From contig NZ_FNPI01000006.1 in the NCBI RefSeq assembly GCF_900107275.1, positions 1-64,000 on the forward strand: a stretch of 64,000 nt of DNA. The letters run 5' to 3'. Positions 51,761-59,761 of the stretch are shown piece by piece. The translations under genes were made by a program, and so were the position numbers. Within the stretch, counting starts at the first letter, position 1; each line of letters opens with the position of its first letter. The notes below the pieces were generated by a model that saw only the letters and a program-made list of their open reading frames with translations, was not told the origin of the DNA and searched no databases. The stretch is from Evansella caseinilytica. GTDB lineage: Bacteria; Bacillota; Bacilli; Bacillales; Salisediminibacteriaceae.

Positions 51761-52078
51761 ATGAATATTACGAAGGAAAAAGTTCACGTTATGCCGCTTG
51801 AAGAATTACCTGTTTTAATAGGTAAGGAAGTGCAGATAAACAATGAGTCCATCGCTCTATTTCGATTGAGCAACGGAGAAGTACGAGCCATCGGCAGCCG
51901 TTGTCCTCATACAAATGGGCCGCTTGCAGAGGGGATTGTTTCCGGAGAGTTCGTCTATTGTCCATTGCAGGATTGGAAAGTATCATTAATTACAGGGGTC
52001 GTACAGCCGCCGGATGAAGGGGCTGTACCGACCTACGACGTTTCCATAAAAAACGGGGAGATTTATGTATCCGTGTAG
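51761..52078 (+). CDS. nirD: nitrite reductase small subunit, Rieske-like
   Basis: 105 residues from the ATG at 51761 (GAGAGGAG upstream). It has the Rieske-like fold of NirD/NasE: RLSNGEVRAIGSRCPHTNGP and YCPLQDWKVSLITG. The first C-x-H pair is present (CPH), but the second pair reads CPLQ, lacking the usual final histidine, so a normal Rieske [2Fe-2S] cluster is doubtful. Some NirD proteins, such as that of E. coli, also lack ligands. It assists NirB. The SUMT gene starts 13 bp after its stop. Confidence 0.92.
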   Translation: MNITKEKVHVMPLEELPVLIGKEVQINNESIALFRLSNGEVRAIGSRCPHTNGPLAEGIVSGEFVYCPLQDWKVSLITGVVQPPDEGAVPTYDVSIKNGEIYVSV

Positions 52079-52091
52079 GTGGTGAAGGGGT

Positions 52092-53498
52092 ATGTCAGGG
52101 TATGTCACGTTTGTAGGCGCTGGGCCTGGAGATGTAGGGCTGATAACAGAAAAAGGGAAACAATCTTTAATGGAGGCGGATGTTGTCTTATATGACCGAT
52201 TAGCCAACCCCCGCCTTCTTAAATTAACGAAGAATAGCTGTCAATTCATCTATTGTGGAAAATTGCCTGATCGCCATATCATGCGTCAAGAGAAAATCAA
52301 TCAAACGCTCATTGACATGGCGTTGGCGAATAAGCGAGTCGTCCGTTTAAAAGGCGGTGATCCTGCCGTTTTTGGGCGTGTAGGCGAAGAAGCGCAAGCT
52401 GTCCGCAATGCTGGGATAGCGTATGAGATTATTCCAGGGGTTACCTCAAGCATCGCCGCTGCGGCGTATGCGGGAATACCTGTGACACATCGCGAGTATA
52501 GTGCCAGCTTTACCCTTAGAACAGGTCACGCGTGTGAAAAGAATGAGAAAAAAACACATTGTGATGATGAACTAGGGGATACAATCGCCTATTATATGGG
52601 GGTAAAAAACCTGCCGCATCATTGCGATGCTTTGATGAAAAAAGGCTTTTCGCCAGATACGAAAGTAGCGGTGATTGAATGGGCCACAACAGGGAAGCAG
52701 CGAACGGTGGAGGGGACGCTTGCCACCATCACCCAAATAGTGAAACAGCAAAATATTCAAAATCCTGCTATGACAATCATAGGGGAAGTTGTGGCTTTAC
52801 GACAGTCGTTATCATGGTTTGAACGGAAAAGCATGTTCGGTAAACGGATACTGATTGCGAAATCATCAGCAGAAGAGAGTCGTCTTGAGCGTTATTTTCT
52901 TAACGAAGGAGCCGAGGCTTATGCTCTTCCAACGCTAAAGCATGTGAAGCGAAATATATCAGTCGCAGAGCTGAAACGTATTTGCTCCGCAGATAAATTG
53001 CTTTTTCTTTCACCGGAAAGCGTCTCCTTTCTTTTAGACAGCTTTATAAAGAACGGATATGATAGTCGAGATTTACCGCCACATCTGTACGTCCTTTCTG
53101 AAAAAACGGCTAAATGCTTGCGATCCTTTGGCTTGAAGTCAGAGAAAGTCGCGCAACCTGCCGCGGATATGGTAAAAGTCGGTTATGATCTGCAACGGCA
53201 GGGCGAGGTTATACACAACGATGTTGCAACGCACCATTTACAAGTGGACGATAGATTTAGAGACATTGATAAACGGCTGCTCGCTGAAGAAGAATGGGAA
53301 ACAGTCATCTTTCCAAGTAAAGCTTCGGTGGACGCGTTTTTAGCGCTATTAAAGGACTACGATTATCCAAAGGAATGGCTCCAAAAACTTTCATATGCTT
53401 ACGTCGGAGATCGGGTTAAAGCTTATGCTGAAACAAAAGGATTTGAAAAGGTAGACAATGACGTTCAAAATATTTTAACGTTAGGGGACTGGAGATAA
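52092..53498 (+). CDS. uroporphyrinogen-III C-methyltransferase fused to HemD-like domain
   Basis: 468 residues. The N-terminal half (1-245) is SUMT/CobA, with GYVTFVGAGPGDVGLIT, VVRLKGGDPAVFGR, VIPGVTSS-like EIIPGVTSSIAAAAYAGIPVTH and PAMTIIGEVV. The C-terminal half (about 255-468) resembles uroporphyrinogen-III synthase (GKRILIAKSSAEESRLERYF; VIFPSKASVDAFLALL). It makes the precorrin-2 route to siroheme, the cofactor of NirB. The fusion is known in Bacillaceae (NasF/CobA-HemD type). It is in an operon with nirD. Confidence 0.94.
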   Translation: MSGYVTFVGAGPGDVGLITEKGKQSLMEADVVLYDRLANPRLLKLTKNSCQFIYCGKLPDRHIMRQEKINQTLIDMALANKRVVRLKGGDPAVFGRVGEEAQAVRNAGIAYEIIPGVTSSIAAAAYAGIPVTHREYSASFTLRTGHACEKNEKKTHCDDELGDTIAYYMGVKNLPHHCDALMKKGFSPDTKVAVIEWATTGKQRTVEGTLATITQIVKQQNIQNPAMTIIGEVVALRQSLSWFERKSMFGKRILIAKSSAEESRLERYFLNEGAEAYALPTLKHVKRNISVAELKRICSADKLLFLSPESVSFLLDSFIKNGYDSRDLPPHLYVLSEKTAKCLRSFGLKSEKVAQPAADMVKVGYDLQRQGEVIHNDVATHHLQVDDRFRDIDKRLLAEEEWETVIFPSKASVDAFLALLKDYDYPKEWLQKLSYAYVGDRVKAYAETKGFEKVDNDVQNILTLGDWR

Positions 53499-53779
53499 AG
53501 CAGTAACGATCTGTCCCCTTTCCCTTTTACTATTTTTGCTCATTTTTTCACAAGTGTCCGTATTGGCATTGCTATAACAAGTATCGAGTGATTTATAAAG
53601 GAGTACCTCCAATCGACAAAGTATCATTTTAAAAAATATAGAAGAGTTAAAGCATACTTACAAAATGGACCAGGCAACTAGACATAAGCGGTATCCAATG
53701 ATGTCATGAGTTTTCCGTTTACAATGGCCGAATTGTGTGTAAGTCCATCGATTTTAAGTCAACAAGGAGACGATGAATA

Positions 53780-54607
53780 ATGAAAGAAGTTATCCAGTCA
53801 TTAAGTGATGCTGCTGTATTAAGAGTAGATCAAATCAATACGAGTAAAACGAAATATTTTGTCTCAGCCATGATGGCGGGTTTTTTCGTTGGATTAGGTA
53901 TTATCTTAATTTTTACTATCGGCGGCCTTTTGTCGCCTATTAGTGTCGCCGCCACAAGAATTGTGATGGGCGTGTCGTTTGGAATTGCGTTAAGTCTGGT
54001 GTTAATGGCTGGCGCTGATTTGTTTACTGGAAACAATATGATTATGACGATCGGAACGTTAGAAAAACGAACTACCTGGAAAGATACTTGGCGTATTTGG
54101 GGTTTTGGTTTTGTTGGAAATTTTGCCGGGTCCGTGCTTGTCGCTGGTCTTTATTACTACTCAGGTCTTTGGCAAGGGGCTACTGCTGAATTCATTACCA
54201 CTACTGCCAGCACGAAAATGAATGCGCCGTTTATGGAATTGCTCGTGCGTGGTATTTTATGTAACATTTTAGTTTGCCTGGCTATTTGGTGTGCTTTTAA
54301 ATTAAAAGACGATACAGCAAAATTAATAGTGATTTTCTGGTGTTTATTCGCTTTTATTACGTCCGGCTTTGAGCATAGTATCGCAAATATGACCCTCCTT
54401 TCCATCGGATTGATGGTACCGCATCCTGAAACAGTGTCTCTCTTTGGAATGGGCGCTAACCTCGTGCCGGTAACGATTGGTAACATGATCGGCGGCATCG
54501 TTTTCGTTGGCGGCGCTTACTGGTACACTCTTTCAGATACAGTGGCAAAAAAATCAGGACGAAGTCATCCGTCAGTTACTTCTAATAAGTTACGCAAGGA
54601 AGCTTAA
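53780..54607 (+). CDS. formate/nitrite transporter family channel (NirC-like)
   Basis: 275 residues, ATG after AAGGAGAC. Six membrane helices with FNT features: GFFVGLGIILIFTIGG, a broken helix ADLFTGNNMIMTIG, and the second break GFEHSIANMTLL with the central histidine. The end NLVPVTIGNMIGGIVFVGGAYWY is highly conserved in the family. It moves nitrite (or formate) as the weak acid across the membrane. The position behind nirBD and SUMT points to nitrite. Confidence 0.93.
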   Translation: MKEVIQSLSDAAVLRVDQINTSKTKYFVSAMMAGFFVGLGIILIFTIGGLLSPISVAATRIVMGVSFGIALSLVLMAGADLFTGNNMIMTIGTLEKRTTWKDTWRIWGFGFVGNFAGSVLVAGLYYYSGLWQGATAEFITTTASTKMNAPFMELLVRGILCNILVCLAIWCAFKLKDDTAKLIVIFWCLFAFITSGFEHSIANMTLLSIGLMVPHPETVSLFGMGANLVPVTIGNMIGGIVFVGGAYWYTLSDTVAKKSGRSHPSVTSNKLRKEA

Positions 54608-54789
54608 TAGGACATTTCACCATCTGACAATCGGAACGCTAGATTCCACGGAAAAAAGTCGGGCAGCTAGTGGTGATGCAGCATGTGGCAGCGCAAGGCT
54701 AAAGGAGTTTGAGTCCGGTCGGTGCGAATAAGCCGTATCGGAATGCTTGCCGTGCCACATACCTCTCACGCATTATCGGTGTGGAAATA

Positions 54790-55029
54790 ATGGCTGGACG
54801 AGAGCGGAAGCCTGCTTTGCGGATATATTTTCACTACGTGCCGATTGCGGTTATTTCCGTACTTATCGTCAGGGAAATCTTAACACCTGGAGACGGGCAG
54901 TCGGTTATCTCGCTCCCGGTTCTTCTCGGCTGTCTGGCCACCGCAGCAGCAACAAAGCTGCTGAAATCGTTTCTTCCCGCCGTCGTTATTGGCTTGGTGG
55001 TTGGCTTGTCTGTAAGGTATTTTTTATAA
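54790..55029 (+). pseudogene. C-terminal fragment of an AzlD-like protein
   Basis: About 80 residues (RKPALRIYFHYVPIAVISVL, SLPVLLGCLATAAATKLLKS, AVVIGLVVGLSVRYF) cover the last two-thirds of AzlD, the small subunit of branched-chain amino-acid exporters. The usual first helix and RVLP segment are missing; the in-frame upstream sequence does not resemble them, and no azlC adjoins. Probably a remnant. Confidence 0.7.
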
Positions 55030-55225
55030 AAGTTAAATGCCTGTGTATTAGATGTGATTATAAGGCTAAGAGTCTTGTAATGACCATGGGACGCTATCAT
55101 TTAGGAAAAAATACACAAAACTTTGCCTTTTTCTTCCGATTATAGCGGATATATGTTAAAATATAACATGTGAGTAAAACATAACGAATGGTTGTTTTTA
55201 AAAAAGCAACCCTATTATGACTAAG

Positions 55226-55334
55226 CACAAACACGATGCAATGAGTGGAGCCGATGCATTCTTTTCAGGCCGTCTATGAGTGGTTTTCTCATAGACGGAG
55301 CATCGAGCGGAACCATTGCCTTTTTGAACATCAT
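55226..55334 (+). repeat. MITE-like repeat copy F
   Basis: ACAAACACGATGCAATGAGT onwards, with the left arm of the first hairpin lost. The inner hairpin CCGTCTATGAG/CTCATAGACGG is perfect; compared with copy D (CCGGCTATGAG/CTCGTAGCCGG) it carries compensatory changes. It ends ACCATTGCCTTTTTGAACAT, 131 bp before the next gene. Confidence 0.85.
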
Positions 55335-55465
55335 CATAAAGAGAGTCAAAATTCGTTTTGAAAGAAGGTGGAGTCTATGTGATTTACAGGTTGATGAAGT
55401 TCGTTCGGTGTAGAGGCTGTCTCTCTAAATTTTAAGGGTAATTAAAAACCGAAAGGACGAGAAAA

Positions 55466-56522
55466 ATGAATAAATATTTTGATGTCTTTGTTGACGCTAA
55501 TTTTTTTCGCTTGTATTCTTACAGCCCCTGCTTCTGCAAATAATTCCACTCTGGATACTCGTCAACTTGTTCCTGAATTTGAAATGGGATTAAATGAAAG
55601 CGATTTAACGGGAGCTATTACTCCCGATTTGGATCATGGTATCACAATAAATGACTCAGAATTTTCAGCCATGTCAAATGATCTTGTAGAAGGACATCTA
55701 TTGAATCATGATGATATATTAACCACAAATGATCCCATGGATTTTTACTTTTTTAGTGTTCCTGATGAACGAAACATAATTCTTAGGATTCTGTCGAACA
55801 ACTCGAATTACAGAGTGGATATTTATGAAGTTGATTGGAGCACTGGTACTGCATATCCAACTAATTTTGGTACTTCCAGTGGGAATACTGTTATTGGTAG
55901 TGGGTTATATGCAAGCGACTGGGCGCTTGTGGTTACATCAACGGGTACTGTGGGAGATACTTATAGTGTTCAAATGAATATTGCCAGTTCAGGAGGAACG
56001 ATAATTTCTGCTTCAGCTGCTCTACAATCAGTGGTTGTTAGATACCCGAATAATGACTTATATTTAAACGAACACTACATTGCAAATACGACAGAAGCTG
56101 CAAATACTAATCCTCACCTAGATTGGGAGAGACGCTTCTATTTCTCATACGATGGTAATTACCAATCTCGTACTCATGACATTTCAGATGCGAGGGTTTC
56201 GTATATATCAACTCGGGCTAACTATCAATCAAGTTATGCAAGTTCGAATAATGTTGTATTAATTGTATTAAACATAGACACTTTATTTACTTATTTTGAA
56301 TCGGAGTTTCGATCTGGTCCTCCAACTTATTATTATTCTTCGTTTGTTGATACCACAGGTCGAACAACGCCTAGAAGGTTAGATTCCATTGATCTTGCTC
56401 GTAATCCTGATATATTGGTATATGATTTAAATACCAATAAGGTAATTGACTTTGTCAGCAATTTAAACTATTACTACGCAAGAGGGATAGAACCTGCTCC
56501 AGTGGTTACTTATTATGATTAA
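55466..56522 (+). pseudogene. secreted protein of unknown function with apparent frameshift in the signal peptide
   Basis: The only ATG with a ribosome binding site (GAAAGGACGAG) is 55466, but its frame stops soon. Removing one T from the TTTT run at 55477-55480 joins it to the long frame and gives MNKYLMSLLTLIFF then ACILTAPASA, a perfect signal peptide. The remaining 330 residues are beta-rich (DDILTTNDPMDFYFFSVPDE; VDIYEVDWSTG) and rich in Tyr/Ser; I recognise no family. This may be a pseudogene, a phase-variable gene or a sequence error; an internal TTG/ATG start at 55479/55482 has no binding site. Confidence 0.6.
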
Positions 56523-56559
56523 TAACTTTGTTTAGATCTTCATTAAATGTCTCGCAATT

Positions 56560-56696
56560 CTAGGAGTCTGTCCAAAAAGCGATTTACTCAAATACTTATT
56601 CAATATTGGCTATAAATCAAGTAATACAACCTGCATAAAAGATATCAGTTCAAATATAACCTTTCGCAATTATTAATCTGTCAAACAGACTCCTAG
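56560..56696. repeat. 137-bp element with 12-bp terminal inverted repeats
   Basis: CTAGGAGTCTGT (56560-56571) and ACAGACTCCTAG (56685-56696) are perfect arms around a 113-base A/T-rich centre without coding potential. The left arm is followed by CCAAAAAGC, like ends of some insertion sequences. It may be a small non-autonomous element. The rest of 56523-57117 shows no gene. Confidence 0.6.
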
Positions 56697-57117
56697 GGTT
56701 ATGTTCCATTCATAGATTTGAGAAACTAATTATGCTTCAAAACACCAGCGTTTCGCAATGATCTAAATAACACCTCTGCCTATATTCCTCAAGCAATGTA
56801 GACAAAGTCATGCTGCATGCTGACATGAAAAGTCCTTCTAAACTTTTCAAACACGATGTTACCTCTATACTCTTTCCATACAACTTGGCAGCCCGAAGTT
56901 AACGACTGAATTTTTCGATATATGAATATGTTTGTTTTTAATTCGATCAATGAAAATTTAGATCGACTTTTTTAAGTTATTTTGCTATCTGAGGGTTACT
57001 AGCTACTCGTATATTCTGAATAATGCTGGGATAGAAATCATGACGACAGCCCGGATATTAGGTGATTTTTTAAACTATTGCAGGATGTCAGACATTTGAG
57101 AGTTGGGTACGGTTGGT

Positions 57118-58356
57118 ATGGAAGAATATCATGTAAACGCAGATGCCTTACGGGAACAGGCAATTCTTCGCGCCGCAACCGCTGTTATCCAGGTTGGTAA
57201 AAATGACGATGGAACGATCTGGACGGAGGGAATTTATGATCCAGAAGCCGCCCTGAAAGAAAAGCGGGAAACGGGCGGGGATACGCAAATATACTGGAAG
57301 CAGATCGACTTCAACTTGCGTTGGAACAGGATTTCAGGAACGAACACATTGGATTCCGTGGGGCAAGTTATCGATTATTTTGCTTCGGAATACGCCCAAT
57401 ATAAAACGAGAATCGAACAGCAGTATACAGGTGATGAGCAGGCAGAGGCATTGGCAAAGCTGGAGGAGCTCTTTTCTGAACGTGTGGCAGAATCAGCGGA
57501 CGAATTTTCCCGGCTTGTCGGCGATTTTTTGGAAGCGAATGGAGTCGAGGGAGAGCACGATGCGATTCGCAACAGCTTTTTAGATATTTACGAGCAGCGG
57601 AAGACAACGTATTTGGGCTTTATCGAAGACCATCCCGATTACGCCGGTGTGAAAGGAACAGAAGACGAATGGCTGCTGACTGCGGGAAATTTTATGGGAG
57701 AGCAGCTGCGTTATGCAATGATTTCTCAACAGCCGGAAATGAGTGAAGCTAGTGAATATGGCTACAGCATGGATGACTTATATGTTGCCGGTACGTTGGT
57801 GAAAGAGCTTGCCAGGTTTCAAAGCCCTACATGGTCATATAATCGTTCGGAAGAAGAACTCGGTGTCGAGCTTGGGGTGGGGGCGATGAAGTACGCTTTG
57901 CTTTCCAACTGCTTCGATCTCAGCGATGATGTAAAGTCAAAGCTGGATCAAGCATTTAACAACCTTATGAATAACGCCATTGACAATGCCAATAAATACA
58001 TTGACCAACAACGGAGCGATCCTTTTGTCCGCAACAAAGAAGCATATACGATGAAGATAGACAAAACCGCTGTTATGGATATCATCAAGCAGATGGTGGA
58101 GAACCTCAATGCGAAGGATGTGAATGCCGCCTTTCGTTCCAACCTGACAACGTATATGTCGATTTACAAGCAAAAGATGCAAGTTGGACAAACAAGCAGT
58201 CTGGCACGTTACCATTCTTATTACAGCTCGTGGATGAATCAGAATTTTGCCAGTGAATGGAATCCGTTTGTTGACCGGATTTCCGCTGGCACCGCCGTGG
58301 ATATGAGCAGATATTTGCTGAAGGAGCAAATGCAGTGGCTCGATATTACCGTATAA
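57118..58356 (+). CDS. hypothetical soluble protein
   Basis: 412 residues from the ATG at 57118; a TTG at 57103 is also possible, and neither has a strong binding site. I recognise no family. No signal peptide or membrane helix is visible. The protein is acidic and largely helical, with charged stretches (SEYAQYKTRIEQQYTGDEQA; ALLSNCFDLSDDVKSKLDQA) and a Tyr/Ser-rich end (SSLARYHSYYSSWMNQNF). Neighbours give no functional clue. The length and good codon use suggest a real gene. Confidence 0.75.
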   Translation: MEEYHVNADALREQAILRAATAVIQVGKNDDGTIWTEGIYDPEAALKEKRETGGDTQIYWKQIDFNLRWNRISGTNTLDSVGQVIDYFASEYAQYKTRIEQQYTGDEQAEALAKLEELFSERVAESADEFSRLVGDFLEANGVEGEHDAIRNSFLDIYEQRKTTYLGFIEDHPDYAGVKGTEDEWLLTAGNFMGEQLRYAMISQQPEMSEASEYGYSMDDLYVAGTLVKELARFQSPTWSYNRSEEELGVELGVGAMKYALLSNCFDLSDDVKSKLDQAFNNLMNNAIDNANKYIDQQRSDPFVRNKEAYTMKIDKTAVMDIIKQMVENLNAKDVNAAFRSNLTTYMSIYKQKMQVGQTSSLARYHSYYSSWMNQNFASEWNPFVDRISAGTAVDMSRYLLKEQMQWLDITV

Positions 58357-58637
58357 CCTATAGGACTAAGTGCTGTTCCGGTGTCAATACATAATAGAAA
58401 AAGCATGGTGAGTATCCGAATGAAACTAGAGCGCTACCGTTTTATTTTACAGAATCGGGTACTCGGGGCTGCTGTTTAATGATCATACTAATCACAGGAG
58501 ATGTTTATCCGTTTTCGATAAGCAGAGCAGCTTTCAGTCTTCCCCCTTCCGTCGTCGTGATCTGACAGAATGCAGTAGAATAACACCGCGGGCAGCTTGC
58601 CTATGGAGGCTCGTTTTGTAATAATTGCCACCACCAA

Positions 58638-58668
58638 CACCACAGGTGACCCTGCGGTGTTTTTTGTG
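58638..58668 (+). terminator. rho-independent terminator
   Basis: CACCACAGG-TGAC-CCTGCGGTG with one mismatch, followed by TTTTTTGTG. It lies about 280 bp after the hypothetical gene. The remainder of 58357-58960 holds no recognisable gene. Confidence 0.6.
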
Positions 58669-58970
58669 CTGTTTCCAGTCGGTCGGGACGCAAACGGGAG
58701 CGGTTTTCCAAAATGGAGCGTACGGAGAGGATACAAATGCGGCGAAATGGAGAAGGGATATACGAGAAATTGGCAGAGAAACGTGACGTAAATCCGTTAT
58801 CGGCGGTTGCAAGAAACCGGGTGTTTTTTCATCAATTTACTGGATGGAGTGAAAAATGTATTTTTCAGCACAGTTCCCCCTCTTTTTTGAATAAACACTA
58901 TAATAGACTTAAGGAGCTTCGACATTGTGAAAAACGCTGAAGTTGTTGAAGTCGTTTGTTATTTTACATG

Positions 58971-58990
58971 AATCTTAAGGAAATCTTAAG
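58971..58990 (+). promoter_or_regulatory. direct repeats upstream of the VanR-like regulator
   Basis: AATCTTAAG occurs at 58971-58979 and 58982-58990, an 11-bp period typical of OmpR-family binding. A related GTTAAGATTTATTG follows in the opposite sense, and TACTAT at 59024 is a possible -10 box. Probably the autoregulatory site of the regulator at 59069. Confidence 0.6.
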
Positions 58991-59068
58991 ATTTTTTGTA
59001 AACAGTTGTTAAGATTTATTGTGTACTATTATCAATGAGAGCTTTGTGCGGGAAAGAAGGCGGAGGAT

Positions 59069-59761
59069 ATGGAAAATTATAATGTGCTTGTTGTCGATGA
59101 TGAAAAAGAAATTCGGGACGGCATTGAAATTTACTTAAAAAATGAAGGTGTAACCGTGTTAAAGGCAATGGACGGCATCGAGGCGCTGGAAATCCTTAAT
59201 GAACATCAGGTTCATCTCATTATCCTCGATGTCATGATGCCAAAGCTTGATGGCATTTCCGCTACATACAAAATTCGTGAGCAGAAAAACATACCAATTA
59301 TTATTTTAAGTGCCAAAAGTGAAGATACCGATAAAATTCTCGGCCTCCAGGTAGGCGCGGATGATTATGTAACCAAGCCGTTCAATCCGATGGAACTCGT
59401 TGCCCGCGTGAAGTCGCAATTGCGGCGCTATGTTCAGTTCGGCACTTACGAGGGAATAAACAAAGTGGTTGATCTGAACGGATTGATCTTGGACAGAGCG
59501 GCAAAGGCAGTGACGGTTTTTGGAGAAACGGTGAAGCTTACACCGATTGAATACAAAATTGTCGAGCTTTTGATGACGAATGCCGGGCGGGTGTTCTCCA
59601 TTAATGAAATCTATGAGCGGGTGTGGAAGGAGCCGGGATTTAATGTGGAAAACACAGTGGCGGTTCATATCAGAAAAATACGTGAAAAAATTGAAATAGA
59701 CCCGAAGAATCCAAGATATTTAAAGGTGGTATGGGGAATTGGATACAAAATGGAAAAGTAG
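59069..59761 (+). CDS. OmpR-family response regulator (VanR-like)
   Basis: 230 residues, ATG after GGCGGAGG. The receiver (1-118) has D10/D11, phospho-acceptor D54 (LIILDVMMPKLDG) and K103 (VTKPF). The winged helix (about 130-228) includes VKLTPIEYKIVELLMTNAGR and VHIRKIREKIEIDPKNPRYL. It overlaps the kinase gene by 23 bp. The AATCTTAAG repeats upstream suggest autoregulation; the regulon is unknown. It resembles VanR/YkoG-type regulators, but no resistance genes adjoin it. Confidence 0.93.
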   Translation: MENYNVLVVDDEKEIRDGIEIYLKNEGVTVLKAMDGIEALEILNEHQVHLIILDVMMPKLDGISATYKIREQKNIPIIILSAKSEDTDKILGLQVGADDYVTKPFNPMELVARVKSQLRRYVQFGTYEGINKVVDLNGLILDRAAKAVTVFGETVKLTPIEYKIVELLMTNAGRVFSINEIYERVWKEPGFNVENTVAVHIRKIREKIEIDPKNPRYLKVVWGIGYKMEK

